Shown here one piece after another: positions 26,631-35,454 of a DNA stretch of 64,000 nt; the first letter of the stretch is position 1, and each line of letters begins with the position of its first letter. Location of the stretch: assembly GCF_002269505.1 (NCBI RefSeq), contig NZ_NQKQ01000013.1:1-64000 (forward strand), in the 5' to 3' direction. Position numbers and translations under genes: made by a program. The notes under the pieces were generated by a model. That model did no database searches. It worked only from the letters and a program-made list of their open reading frames with translations, and was not told where the DNA came from. The stretch is from Pseudomonas fragi (GTDB lineage: Bacteria > Pseudomonadota > Gammaproteobacteria > Pseudomonadales > Pseudomonadaceae).

Positions 26631-29572
26631 CAGGCGGCTCCTTCTTTGGATGCAAGCGGGGGTTGCTGGGCGGGCAGCGGGGCCAGCTGATTGCTCGGGC
26701 GATGGGCCCTCACGGACTGGTGAGCCAGTGCCGTGAGGATCAGCAGGGTTGCACCGACCACCACCGCAAACACGCCGATATCGAAGAACAGGGCGCTGGC
26801 CACATGAATATCGCCCAACAGCGGCAGGCTGAAGTGGAAGGTATGGGTGGTCAGGAACGGGTAACCCAAGGGGATTGCGCCCAGCCCGGTCAGGGTTGCG
26901 CACAGCAGGCCGAAACCCATCCAGCGCAGCGGTCGCAGGCTCATCTGCGCCTCGACCCACTGCGTGCCGGCAACCATATACTGCAGGATAAACGCCACAC
27001 TCATCACCAGGCCTGCGACGAAACCGCCGCCGGGCTGGTTGTGCCCGCGCATAAACAGGTACATGGACACCACAAAAGCGATCGGCAGCAACAGGCGCAC
27101 CAGCACCGCCGGCACCATCATAAAGCCCAGTGCGGTATCGCTGGCGCTACGCGGGTTGACCAGGTCGGTCATCACGTCCTTGGCCAGCAGACGCTGCTGG
27201 GCAGGCAATTGCATGCTCTCTTTCGAAGGGCGGAAGCGGCGCAGCAGGGCAAACACGGTCAGCGCCACGGCGGCCAGAACAGTGATTTCACCCAGGGTGT
27301 CGAAGCCGCGGAAGTCCACCAGCATCACATTCACCACATTGCTGCCGCCGCCTTCAGGCAAGGCCCGGCTGAGGTAGAACGAGGAGATGTCGTTGGGCGT
27401 CTGGCGGGTCAGCATCGCGTAGGACAGCAATGCCATGCCACCCCCCACTGCAGTCGACAGCAGCAAGTCGCGCAGACGACGGACCTGGGCCTTGCGCAAG
27501 GTGCCCGGCAGGGGTGAGACCTCTTCAATACGCCGTGGCAGCCAGCGCAGACCCAGCAGGATCAGCACCGTGGTCACCACTTCAACCACCAGTTGCGTCA
27601 ACGCCAGATCGGGCGCCGAAAACCATACGAAGGTCACGCAGGTCATCAGGCCGCACACACTGACCATGGTCAGGGCTGCGAGACGGTGGTACTTGGCTTG
27701 CCAGGCAGCGCCCAGGGCACAGGCAATCGCAATCAGCCACAGGGTGATAAACACGATCGAGCCCGGTATTTTCGGGCGGTCGCCCCAGCCCAGCCCGCTG
27801 TACAGCATCGGGATCAGCCCGGCGATTACGGCGACCAGAATCAACAAAAACAGCTGGGTTTGCAGGCGCTGGGTGCTGATGCGGCGTTCGATGCGCCGCG
27901 CACCGCGCATGATCACCACCAGGCTGCGTTCAAAGAAGCGTTTGCCATTGAAATACTGGATCAGTGGCGGCAGCGGGAAACGATCGAGCTTGAGCTGCTT
28001 GCGCAACAGCACATACAGCACAATGCCGCCGGACATGGCGATCAAACTCATGATCATCGGTGCATTCAGGCCGTGCCAGATCGCCAGGCTGTACTCGGGC
28101 AGCTCGCCGCCCACCACTGGCTGCGCCGCTGCGGCAAGCAGCGGGCCTACGGTTTGCGCCGGGAAAATCCCCACCGTCAGGCAGGTCAGCACCAGCAGCT
28201 CAACCGGTGCGCGCATCCAGCGAGGCGGCTCGTGGGGGGTATGGGGCAAGTTGGTCGCGGGCGGGCCGAAGAACACATCCACCGTGAAGCGCAGGGCATA
28301 AGCCACGCTAAACGTACCGGCGATCGTCGCAATCACCGGCAGGGCGATTTCCACCCAGGCCGTTGAATTGATAAACACGGTTTCGGCAAAGAACATCTCT
28401 TTGGACAGGAACCCGTTCAGCAGCGGCACGCCTGCCATGGAGGCACTGGCGACCATGGCCAGGGTCGCAGTGTAAGGCATGAGCTTGAACAGGCCGCTGA
28501 GCTTGCGGATGTCCCGCGTGCCGGTCTCGTGGTCGATGATCCCGGCCGCCATGAATAGCGACGCCTTGAAAGTGGCGTGGTTGAGAATATGGAACACGGC
28601 GGCAACCGCTGCCAGCGGGCTGTTGAGGCCCAGCAGCAGGGTGATCAGGCCCAGATGGCTGATCGTCGAGTAGGCCAGCAAGCCTTTAAGGTCGTTTTGA
28701 AACATCGCGCAATAAGCGCCCAGCACCAGGGTGCAGGCCCCGGCACCACTGACAATCCAGAACCACTCTTCACTGCCCGACAGCGAAGGCCACAAGCGGG
28801 CGAGCAGAAAGACCCCGGCCTTGACCATGGTTGCCGAGTGCAAGTAAGCCGATACCGGAGTGGGCGCCGCCATGGCGTGGGGCAGCCAGAAATGAAACGG
28901 GAACTGCGCGCTTTTGCTCAGAGCGCCGATCAGGATTAGCGGGAGCAGGATTGGATACAGGCTGTGGGCGCGGATCTTGTCGCCCGCAGCCAGCACTGCA
29001 TCCAGATCATAACTGCCGACGACATGGCCGAGCAGCATGACCCCCGCCAGCAGACACAACCCCCCGGCGCCCGTGACCATCAGCGCCATATAAGCGCCGC
29101 GTCGGGCATCCGAGCGGTGGTGCCAATAACCAATCAGCAAGAATGAGAAGAGGCTGGTGAGCTCCCAGAAAAACACGATCTGGATCAGGTTGCCGGACAA
29201 CACCAGGCCCAACATGGCCCCCATAAACGCCAGGAAAAACGCAAAAAAGCGCGGAACCGGGTCCTCGGGTGACATGTAATAGCGGGCGTACAACGACACC
29301 AGCGTGCCGATGCCAAGCACCAGCATCGAGAACAGCCAGGCGAACCCGTCCAGCCGCAGAACAAAATTCAGGCCGAGACTGGGCAGCCACATGAACTCTT
29401 CACGAATAACGCCACCATGGGCGATCTGTGGATAGAGCAGGGCTACTTGTACAGTACCGATCAATGCAATCAGACCGGCCAACAGTGATTCACTGTTACG
29501 TGCGTTGTGCGGCAAAACAGCCGCCAGACAGCTGCCGATAAAGGGCAGAAGCAGTAGAACTATCAGGGACAT
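26630..29572 (-). CDS. mrpA: Fused Mrp/Pha antiporter subunits A and B
   Basis: The 980-residue protein joins MrpA (about 1-770, NuoL-like, with the lysine helix SKSAQFPFHFWLPHAMAAPT and FHILNHATFKASLFMAAG) to MrpB (about 810-950, with LVRLLLPIAFVVSMYLFMRG and HNQPGGGFVAGL). This is the PhaAB arrangement of group 2 antiporters (as in P. aeruginosa ShaA). The complex exchanges Na+ or K+ for protons across the inner membrane and supports salt and alkali tolerance. It is the first gene of the six-gene operon; no ribosome site stronger than AGCC is visible near the ATG. Confidence 0.95.
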   Translation of the reverse strand: MSLIVLLLLPFIGSCLAAVLPHNARNSESLLAGLIALIGTVQVALLYPQIAHGGVIREEFMWLPSLGLNFVLRLDGFAWLFSMLVLGIGTLVSLYARYYMSPEDPVPRFFAFFLAFMGAMLGLVLSGNLIQIVFFWELTSLFSFLLIGYWHHRSDARRGAYMALMVTGAGGLCLLAGVMLLGHVVGSYDLDAVLAAGDKIRAHSLYPILLPLILIGALSKSAQFPFHFWLPHAMAAPTPVSAYLHSATMVKAGVFLLARLWPSLSGSEEWFWIVSGAGACTLVLGAYCAMFQNDLKGLLAYSTISHLGLITLLLGLNSPLAAVAAVFHILNHATFKASLFMAAGIIDHETGTRDIRKLSGLFKLMPYTATLAMVASASMAGVPLLNGFLSKEMFFAETVFINSTAWVEIALPVIATIAGTFSVAYALRFTVDVFFGPPATNLPHTPHEPPRWMRAPVELLVLTCLTVGIFPAQTVGPLLAAAAQPVVGGELPEYSLAIWHGLNAPMIMSLIAMSGGIVLYVLLRKQLKLDRFPLPPLIQYFNGKRFFERSLVVIMRGARRIERRISTQRLQTQLFLLILVAVIAGLIPMLYSGLGWGDRPKIPGSIVFITLWLIAIACALGAAWQAKYHRLAALTMVSVCGLMTCVTFVWFSAPDLALTQLVVEVVTTVLILLGLRWLPRRIEEVSPLPGTLRKAQVRRLRDLLLSTAVGGGMALLSYAMLTRQTPNDISSFYLSRALPEGGGSNVVNVMLVDFRGFDTLGEITVLAAVALTVFALLRRFRPSKESMQLPAQQRLLAKDVMTDLVNPRSASDTALGFMMVPAVLVRLLLPIAFVVSMYLFMRGHNQPGGGFVAGLVMSVAFILQYMVAGTQWVEAQMSLRPLRWMGFGLLCATLTGLGAIPLGYPFLTTHTFHFSLPLLGDIHVASALFFDIGVFAVVVGATLLILTALAHQSVRAHRPSNQLAPLPAQQPPLASKEGAA

Positions 29573-29750
29573 AGGCTTCTAATCTGCAGGAGTTTGTAAG
29601 CGATCATACGGGGCGGGCTGCAGATCACCAACAGCAAACCTGTGGCTGAATCCTACAAAGGCTGTCTATAACCTGTCTGGTTTACTACAGCTCTATCCCT
29701 ATATAAGCGCTTCTAAGTAAAAATTCGTACCGGCTCTAAGCCTTGCAGCT

Positions 29751-30686
29751 TTAATCGCAAGCTTGATCACCTTGCTTGTCCTCAAGCGCTTCGTGCTTTT
29801 TACCCTTGGTTTTTAACTCACTCACGATCACCGCTGCAACAATCAATACTGCTCCCAACAGAGCAATAGCGGGCAAACGCTCGCCTGCCAGGCGCCCGGC
29901 GATACCTGCCCACACCGGCTCGCCCGCATAAATAAGCGTCGCCCGGGTTGGTGAGACGCTTTTTTGCGCCCAATTCATCGCTACCTGAATCACCGCACTG
30001 GCAGCGCCAAGTCCTACAGCACTGGCTAACAATAGCCATGAAAAGCCAGGAAGGGTCTCTTGTGTCGGAACAATCATCAAAAAGGCCAGAACCGATGCCG
30101 TACTGAGCTGCACCACGGTCACCCGGCGCACATCCACCTTGCCTGCGTAAGCACTGATCAAAATGATCTCAGCCGCTATGGCAATGGCGCTGATCAGCGT
30201 GGCGATCTCGCCCGGGCTGAAATCCAGCGACGCACCGCTTGGGCCGGACAGCAACATCAGACCGGTAAAGGCCAGCATGATCCCCAGGCTCGGCATCAGG
30301 CCGGGCCGGCGACCCAGCACCAGCCATTGCAGCAGAGGCACAAAAGGAACATACAGAGCGGTAATAAACGCCGACTGGCTGCTGGGAATGGTTTGCAGGC
30401 CGATGGTCTGCAAACCGTAACCGAGCATGATCGAGACCCCGATAAACATCCCGGCCTTGAGCTCGAACAGCGTGATGCCACGCAAACTTCGCAGAGAAAA
30501 CAGCGCGACCATGGCCGCCGCCGCGGCAAAACGCAGGCCCACAAAAAACATCGGCCCGCTCGCCGTCAAGGCATGTTGCACCAATAGAAAGGTGATGCCC
30601 CAGACCATGGTGATCAGGATCAGCACACATTCGGCTTTACTGAAGCGGGAAGTAACTGACAGCAATCCGGGAAGTTTCAATGGCAT
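29751..30686 (-). CDS. DMT-superfamily (EamA) transporter
   Basis: The 311-residue inner-membrane protein has ten hydrophobic segments in two EamA repeats (about 25-150 and 165-300), for example ITMVWGITFLLVQHALTASG and TRATLIYAGEPVWAGIAGRL. Such proteins usually export amino acids or metabolites. AAGG lies four bases before the ATG at 30686. It is divergent from an XRE-cupin regulator, a pairing that often means local regulation. The substrate is unknown. Confidence 0.9.
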   Translation of the reverse strand: MPLKLPGLLSVTSRFSKAECVLILITMVWGITFLLVQHALTASGPMFFVGLRFAAAAAMVALFSLRSLRGITLFELKAGMFIGVSIMLGYGLQTIGLQTIPSSQSAFITALYVPFVPLLQWLVLGRRPGLMPSLGIMLAFTGLMLLSGPSGASLDFSPGEIATLISAIAIAAEIILISAYAGKVDVRRVTVVQLSTASVLAFLMIVPTQETLPGFSWLLLASAVGLGAASAVIQVAMNWAQKSVSPTRATLIYAGEPVWAGIAGRLAGERLPAIALLGAVLIVAAVIVSELKTKGKKHEALEDKQGDQACD

Positions 30687-30772
30687 TGAACCTTGCGTGT
30701 TACAGGAATGGAGACGCACAATGCGCCAAAGCTGGGCAGTATACTGCGCAGTCCCACAAGGTGAGCAATATA

Positions 30773-31336
30773 GTGCCCAAAGAAAATTCACAACGCGCTT
30801 CTGTTCTCCAGCACGTCAGCCAGAACGTACGACGCCTCAGGCTGCTCGCGCACCTGAGCCAGAGCGCATTGTCAGAACAGTCCGGGGTAAGCCGGCGAAT
30901 GCTGGTGGCCATCGAAGCGGGCGAAAAGAACGTCAGCCTGAGCACCCTTGACCGTGTGGCGGAGGCGTTGAATGTAGCCTTTAGCGACTTGATACAGGCC
31001 CCGGGTTCAGGGGACCCGAGCCGCATCAACGAAGTGGCCTGGACGGGCACCCGGGTTGGCAGCAAAGCGGTTCTACTGTCCAAGGCCACCGCCACACGGG
31101 AAGTAGAACTGTGGGAATGGACCCTGGAGCCGGGCGAGGAATACCACTCCCAGGCGGATGCCGAGGGCTGGAGCGAACAGCTCTATGTATTTGAGGGCAG
31201 CCTGACCCTGGTGATGGACGACCGGACGCTGCAGATAGCGGCGGGGGAGTTCCATATGTACGCCAGCAACCGCCCCCATACCTACCGCAACGAAGGTGAC
31301 GGGATACTGCGCTTTGTGCGCAACGTGGTGATCTGA
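30773..31336 (+). CDS. XRE-family regulator with cupin sensor domain
   Basis: The 187-residue protein has an N-terminal helix-turn-helix (about 12-70, LSQSALSEQSGVSRRMLVAI) and a C-terminal cupin (about 105-187, PGEEYHSQADAEGWSEQLYV and ASNRPHTYRN). This is the architecture of small-ligand-responsive repressors such as PuuR/SutR types. The start is GTG at 30773 with AAGGTGAG about seven bases upstream; upstream frame extensions lack a ribosome site. It is divergent from the DMT transporter, which it may control. Confidence 0.9.
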   Translation: MPKENSQRASVLQHVSQNVRRLRLLAHLSQSALSEQSGVSRRMLVAIEAGEKNVSLSTLDRVAEALNVAFSDLIQAPGSGDPSRINEVAWTGTRVGSKAVLLSKATATREVELWEWTLEPGEEYHSQADAEGWSEQLYVFEGSLTLVMDDRTLQIAAGEFHMYASNRPHTYRNEGDGILRFVRNVVI

Positions 31337-31382
31337 AAACGGGTGCCTGAGAAATAACTAAAAATTATTAGAATTCAGGGGG

Positions 31383-31411
31383 TTGCCAGCTTCCAGCTTC
31401 TAGTACATAAT
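31383..31411 (+). promoter_or_regulatory. Putative promoter for tRNA-Cys
   Basis: TTGCCA (31383-31388), 17 bases, then CATAAT (31406-31411) give a sigma-70-type promoter. No protein gene follows before the tRNA-Cys at 31531. The 194-base gap from the regulator to the tRNA holds nothing else I can recognise. Confidence 0.45.
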
Positions 31412-31530
31412 GCGCGCCATCAGCCCGGGGGCAACTACCTGAAGTGCTGAAGAATCAAATGCTTGTAGCGATATAGTCGCAGTAACAAACTCTTGTTTTT
31501 GATGTTTCCACAGAAACTTCAAGCACAATT

Positions 31531-31604
31531 GGCCGAATAGCAAAATGGTTATGCAGCGGATTGCAAATCCGCCCACGCCGGTTCGATTCCGGCTTCGGCC
31601 TCCA
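31531..31604 (+). tRNA. tRNA-Cys (GCA)
   Basis: This is a 74-nt tRNA with acceptor stem GGCCGAA/TTCGGCC, anticodon loop ATTGCAAAT (anticodon GCA), T-arm GCCGGTTCGATTCCGGC and encoded CCA. A phage-type integrase begins 100 bases downstream on the other strand, so this tRNA is the probable integration site. Confidence 0.97.
31585..31604. other. Probable attL: 3' end of tRNA-Cys
   Basis: Tyrosine integrases that lie against a tRNA normally recombine in its 3' half, restoring the gene. The integrase gene ends 99 bases from this end. I could not find a second copy of this 3' sequence to the right, so attR seems lost with the prophage's right arm. Confidence 0.4.
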
Positions 31605-31610
31605 CATTCG

Positions 31611-31645
31611 AAAGCCCCGTAGACCTTGGTCTACGGGGTTTTTTA
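31611..31645 (+). terminator. Rho-independent terminator after tRNA-Cys
   Basis: CCCCGTAGACC pairs with GGTCTACGGGG and is followed by seven T's. It lies seven bases past the tRNA. Confidence 0.9.
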
Positions 31646-31702
31646 TTGGGCGCAGGAAAGTGAAGTGTTCCATTACTTTGGGCATGGTGTTCCATAACTA
31701 AT

Positions 31703-32752
31703 TCACTTTGTGGGCTTGGCGATGGCTCCGATACGCCGGTAAACCCGTTCCGTAATCCCTTCTTTTGAGTGCCCAAGAAGCGCGCTCGCCTCCGAAATAT
31801 CTGCAATTTCCGACGCAGCCTTTGGCCTGATATCGCGAAACTGAAATTGCATGATCCGCTTTGCTTCCTCCTCAGATCCCGATGCTCTTGCCCTGTCAGC
31901 GGCAAGCAGGCGGGTGGCGTCCCAACGATTGCGCATCATTTGCCAGGACACCCGCACACCGCTTTTGCTGAGAATGAAATAAGGCGAGGTGTGAGCAGCA
32001 TTGCGCTGCATGATTTGGTCAAGCAACAGCCCGAGACTGCTGCGGCCGATACTGGTGTTCAAGTGAATGCGCAGGCGCTTGCCCGTCTTGCCTTGGCTTA
32101 CCAGCAGAAAATCCCCGGCCATGTCGTCGCGGCGCATCGCCAAAACATCTGCCGGGCGTTGCCCTGTCAAATAGGCTAAGTCCATTGCATCCTGAACTTC
32201 TTGTGGTGCGCAGCCATAAACGGCTGCCCATACTTCGTCATTGGCGTAATAGTCCCTGGGCTTCTCTTTGTTCTTGCGAACACCAAGGCACGGATTCTCC
32301 TGTCGAGTTAATCCCCACTCCCTGGCAATGTTGAATACATGCGAGAGCAAAGCGAGCTCTCTATTGGCTCGAGTCTTGGCAGATCGGGCATCGCGGTATT
32401 GGGCGACCATAGACGGCGATATCGCATCAATAGGCGCATCATCAAATACCGCTCTCAGCTGGCGAAGTTCGGCGGCATTGTCTTTTTGCGTCCTTGGGGC
32501 TTTCTTGGGAATGATGTCTCTGGCGTATCGATCAAATATGCCTCTCATTACAAGCAGGTCTAAAGGTTTTTCTTTCGACTCCAGTTCGGCCCACTTCATA
32601 CGGGCCTGGTTAATATCTTTGCCCAGCGGAATGTCATGGCCCGTTGCATCGCGGTAATAGTAAGCCGTCCACACTTTCCCGTTTTTACGCAGGCGCGTGC
32701 GCTGATACATCCTTGGCGGCAGGTGTTGGTTTTCAGTTTTGCGAGGGCGCAT
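31703..32752 (-). CDS. int: Phage tyrosine integrase
   Basis: The 349-residue recombinase has an N-terminal arm/core-binding region (about 1-165) and a catalytic domain with Arg in TGQRPADVL, R-D-I-R in the box-II position (FQFRDIRPKAAS), His in LLGHSKEGIT and the Tyr nucleophile in RVYRRIG. The box-II histidine is replaced by Arg, a substitution I recall in many phage integrases. It ends next to tRNA-Cys and should integrate and excise the element. Its start lies two bases from the stop of the small DUF4224-type gene. Confidence 0.93.
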   Translation of the reverse strand: MRPRKTENQHLPPRMYQRTRLRKNGKVWTAYYYRDATGHDIPLGKDINQARMKWAELESKEKPLDLLVMRGIFDRYARDIIPKKAPRTQKDNAAELRQLRAVFDDAPIDAISPSMVAQYRDARSAKTRANRELALLSHVFNIAREWGLTRQENPCLGVRKNKEKPRDYYANDEVWAAVYGCAPQEVQDAMDLAYLTGQRPADVLAMRRDDMAGDFLLVSQGKTGKRLRIHLNTSIGRSSLGLLLDQIMQRNAAHTSPYFILSKSGVRVSWQMMRNRWDATRLLAADRARASGSEEEAKRIMQFQFRDIRPKAASEIADISEASALLGHSKEGITERVYRRIGAIAKPTK

Positions 32753-32753
32753 T

Positions 32754-32993
32754 TCAACTTACTCGAGAAAAGTCAGGGGTCCAGATAGGGGCTGGTGGTG
32801 AGGGTTGGGCTGCTAGCGTTGGCGAAATTATTCCGAGCTTCATACGGGCGAACATCCGGCCAACGAGAGGGCGACCACCGCGACTTTCGATAAAGACCCA
32901 GTTGCGAGCCTTGAGCCATTGACGCTGGTAGCCGCGGTGTTTGTAGCCGGTAAGGTCGGCCAGCTCTTCCTCTGAGAGGATTTCAGTTTCCAT
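32754..32993 (-). CDS. DUF4224-type small phage protein beside integrase
   Basis: The 79-residue protein has the N-terminal pattern LSEEELADLTGYKHRGYQ...WL..R and SRGGRPLV, typical of DUF4224 proteins found next to phage integrases. By position it may serve as excisionase or as a recombination directionality factor; that is inference. It is separated from the integrase start by one base, so they are coupled. Confidence 0.75.
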   Translation of the reverse strand: METEILSEEELADLTGYKHRGYQRQWLKARNWVFIESRGGRPLVGRMFARMKLGIISPTLAAQPSPPAPIWTPDFSRVS

Positions 32994-33040
32994 GCGCGTA
33001 TCTCCATGCCGCCGCGCTGGGCGGAAGAAGGTTGATGGGA

Positions 33041-33967
33041 TCAGAGAGTCAGTACATGGCCGAATGGCACGCGGAACCTTGAAGCGTTGCGGTGGCCACC
33101 GCCTCCGTACTGGTTGGCGATTTCCGAAACATCCATTCCTTCATCAGTGCTGCGCAGGCTGAACACTCGTCCAGTCGGCGTATCCCAATAGCAGGCTGCA
33201 AATGGTTCGCCCTGGGCCATTAAGTGGCCAGCATCGCTGGTCAGTGTGTAAGGTAGGGATGCGACAGGTACGTCGAAACCTCCGATCAGCAACCTTCGCT
33301 TTGTCACGCCAACCAACTCTGCTACATCCTTGTGATGCTTGCGCTCAATTGCGGCCCCATCGGATACCAGGGTGAGTACATCAGCGGCCATTAGTTGGTC
33401 CCATACTTCAAAGTCGTAGGGGTAGCTGAACAGATTGGCTTGGATCTCCCGCGTTCCTTCAAGCTTGAACAGCCAAAGGTCGCGATCTTCGATGTGCCGC
33501 AGTAACTGAGGGGGCTCTTGGCCAGGGAAGTAGTGATCCCACGCGAGCATTGCTCCGCTTCGGTTCATATCGAAACAGCAGGCGATCGATGGGCCGTTTT
33601 GAGAGTTAGCCATGGCGTGCGCTGTTTTCCAGCCGAGCAGTGGGGTTCCGTCATCGCGACGTTTATCTTCTTCAATGCCTGCGTGGAATAGCTCAAAGCG
33701 CCCCAAGTCTTCGGCCGCACTTTTGTGATGGTCGAGCACGATTATGCTTTTCGCTCTCCACGCGAGCTCCGCCAGTACGTCGTACTTGTAGCTGAAGTCG
33801 ACGAGAACAACGTCTTTTCCAGCTACATCCGGTGGCTCTTGGCCGTAGACACCAGGTACAAACTCGACATTGGCGCCAAGGGCTTTGCGTACAACCCAGG
33901 CAGCGCCAAAACCATCAGCGCAGTTGCCGTGATAGATGCATAGGGTCTTCGATTTATTTTCAGACAT
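33041..33967 (-). CDS. DHH-family phosphoesterase-like phage protein
   Basis: The 308-residue protein has a DHH-superfamily fold. Motif I is YHGNCADGFGAAW (about 12-24), an Asp lies in VLVDFSY, the DHH triad is VLDHHKSA (79-81), and a DHHA1-type glycine motif sits at the C-terminus (GGGGHRNASRF). Members cleave phosphodiesters in nanoRNA, cyclic dinucleotides or DNA ends. The metal ligands appear intact, so it is probably active. AAGGA lies seven bases upstream. In a prophage it could recycle nucleotides or counter cyclic-nucleotide defence signals; the substrate is unknown. Confidence 0.85.
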   Translation of the reverse strand: MSENKSKTLCIYHGNCADGFGAAWVVRKALGANVEFVPGVYGQEPPDVAGKDVVLVDFSYKYDVLAELAWRAKSIIVLDHHKSAAEDLGRFELFHAGIEEDKRRDDGTPLLGWKTAHAMANSQNGPSIACCFDMNRSGAMLAWDHYFPGQEPPQLLRHIEDRDLWLFKLEGTREIQANLFSYPYDFEVWDQLMAADVLTLVSDGAAIERKHHKDVAELVGVTKRRLLIGGFDVPVASLPYTLTSDAGHLMAQGEPFAACYWDTPTGRVFSLRSTDEGMDVSEIANQYGGGGHRNASRFRVPFGHVLTL

Positions 33968-34065
33968 GACTTCGTCCTTGCCGCTGTAGCGGCTGGCTTT
34001 GAATTGGGAAGTTTTGTAGTGAATTATGGAGTAAACTAACGACTTTAATCAAAGGGAGTTGGGAT

Positions 34066-34308
34066 GTGTTTGCGCGAATCGTAGTTGGTGTTTTGATTGG
34101 TCTTGCCGCCGGACTATTTCTGAGCGGAAAGTTTTCCCTAGACGGAAAGACTCTACAAATAATCCAAGGATTTATTGCCATCGTAGCCATAGGCTTTATT
34201 GCGGCATCGTTTATGTTTGGTGCGGTTTTTGGAGTGATAGCCGTAGCTGAAATAGCTATTGGTTATTTTGTGTTTGTGAAGTTTCTTTCGGGCAGCTCTA
34301 CAAGGTGA
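34066..34308 (+). CDS. Small membrane protein in prophage
   Basis: The 80-residue, highly hydrophobic protein has segments at about 4-22 and 32-76 (possibly two helices) and little else. The start is GTG with AAAGGGAG eight bases upstream. It runs against the surrounding leftward genes and lies in the AT-rich stretch, suggesting independently acquired cargo. I do not recognise a family. Confidence 0.6.
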   Translation: MFARIVVGVLIGLAAGLFLSGKFSLDGKTLQIIQGFIAIVAIGFIAASFMFGAVFGVIAVAEIAIGYFVFVKFLSGSSTR

Positions 34309-34355
34309 GTCAGTAGCGCTTCAGGAGAGGTAGAGGTACCTATCGTAGCTCTTGG

Positions 34356-34377
34356 TAGGGCCGTGAAGGCCCTTTAG
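34356..34377. terminator. Short hairpin after the small membrane gene
   Basis: AGGGCC/GGCCCT with a GTGAA loop is followed by only three T's on the + strand. It sits between two convergent cargo genes. Confidence 0.45.
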
Positions 34378-34399
34378 AAGTGTTCTGTTGGATGCTGCT

Positions 34400-35062
34400 T
34401 TAGTCAACAAGCTCTGGAGCAGGCTTTTCGAAAGCTTTATGTTTTGGCGTTGTGGGTTTGATGTCTTCTTTTTTGGTGTAGGGCGAGATTTTTCCTAGTG
34501 CCCAACTGCTACTCCTAGATATCTTCATGGTCACCCATGTTGAATGTGCGAGGAATAATAATCCCACTACAGCTCCAATCTGAATGGTGAGTGTTTCGAG
34601 CATTGTTACGCCCTTGTGTGGGGTGGCACCATACAAATAAAGCACCGGTATAATCATTAAGGCCCATGCAGCAAACCACGCTAGTACACCAGATACAAGA
34701 GGTCGGAATGCTAACTTGTACAAACTACTTAATGATGCGTTGCGTATAATTTTGTGCTTGGTGGAAATGTCATCCACGCCAGCGATGGTTAGCGGTTTCT
34801 TGAAGCCTGGATCATAGAACAATATACGAGCTTTGGTATTCGCTCCAAGACCCATCAGATAATGAAAAATATTGTTATCCATTACTAAGCGCTCGATCTT
34901 TCCTCCGTCAACGCGAGCGCTGAACTCGTCCCCATTAAAATCTAGCCTGTCGAGATTGGTTATCGCACAATCTGAATAGAAAAATCTTGGCACCTTGACA
35001 TCCTGTTCGAGTGAGCTATACGAGATTTTGCGCATGATATCAATTTGATATCCGTATTCCAA
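34400..35062 (-). CDS. Membrane protein of unknown function, AT-rich cargo
   Basis: The protein is up to 220 residues. The N-terminal soluble part is about 1-118, two membrane helices lie near 122-143 and 155-178, and a charged Lys/Pro-rich tail ends it. The coding DNA is clearly more AT-rich than the rest of the window. TTG at 35062 gives 220 residues and ATG at 35035 gives 211; neither has a good ribosome site. No family is recognised. Its own orientation, base composition and location among prophage early genes suggest a lysogenic-conversion gene, for example exclusion of other phages, but nothing proves it. Confidence 0.6.
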   Translation of the reverse strand: MEYGYQIDIMRKISYSSLEQDVKVPRFFYSDCAITNLDRLDFNGDEFSARVDGGKIERLVMDNNIFHYLMGLGANTKARILFYDPGFKKPLTIAGVDDISTKHKIIRNASLSSLYKLAFRPLVSGVLAWFAAWALMIIPVLYLYGATPHKGVTMLETLTIQIGAVVGLLFLAHSTWVTMKISRSSSWALGKISPYTKKEDIKPTTPKHKAFEKPAPELVD

Positions 35063-35192
35063 TTGACGGCCAAAAAATAAGAAAAATGTATAGTGAAGCG
35101 TATCCTTACGCTTGTGTGGGTGCGAGCTTGGCGTAATAGTGGTTTCTGTGATTTTTTTGATTTTTTCTCTAGGCTAAATCTTTGAGTAGAAA

Positions 35193-35416
35193 TTGATGAT
35201 TTGGGTTGTGAGGCTCACCAGCCCTGAAGGCGACACCGTTTATGGCGAGGCAATCGACCGTGATGGCATTCGATATCACTGTAAAAATGCATGCGAGGCT
35301 GAGTTCTTCAGTACTGAGTTAATTGCGCAGTCAAGCTTTCACTGCTTCGAGCATTTGAACAGCTTCAGGGCTACAAGCTTGAGGCCGTCGAGATGTTAGA
35401 AATGCCGCAATTCTAG
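35193..35416 (+). pseudogene. Frameshifted small prophage ORF
   Basis: The first frame reads a plausible protein from 35193 (WVVRLTSPEGDTVYGEAIDR and on) to about 35330. It then becomes unlikely protein and stops at 35399. From 35318 another frame is open and reads LSLLRAFEQLQGYKLEAVEM before stopping at 35416, which looks like the true C-terminus. The change of frame falls between 35318 and 35340. A one- or two-base indel, either a real mutation or a sequence error, is the simplest reading; no classic slippery site is present. Confidence 0.55.
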
Positions 35417-35454
35417 GTCTGCTGTCTTCCATTTCTTGCGTGCCGCCTATGTAG

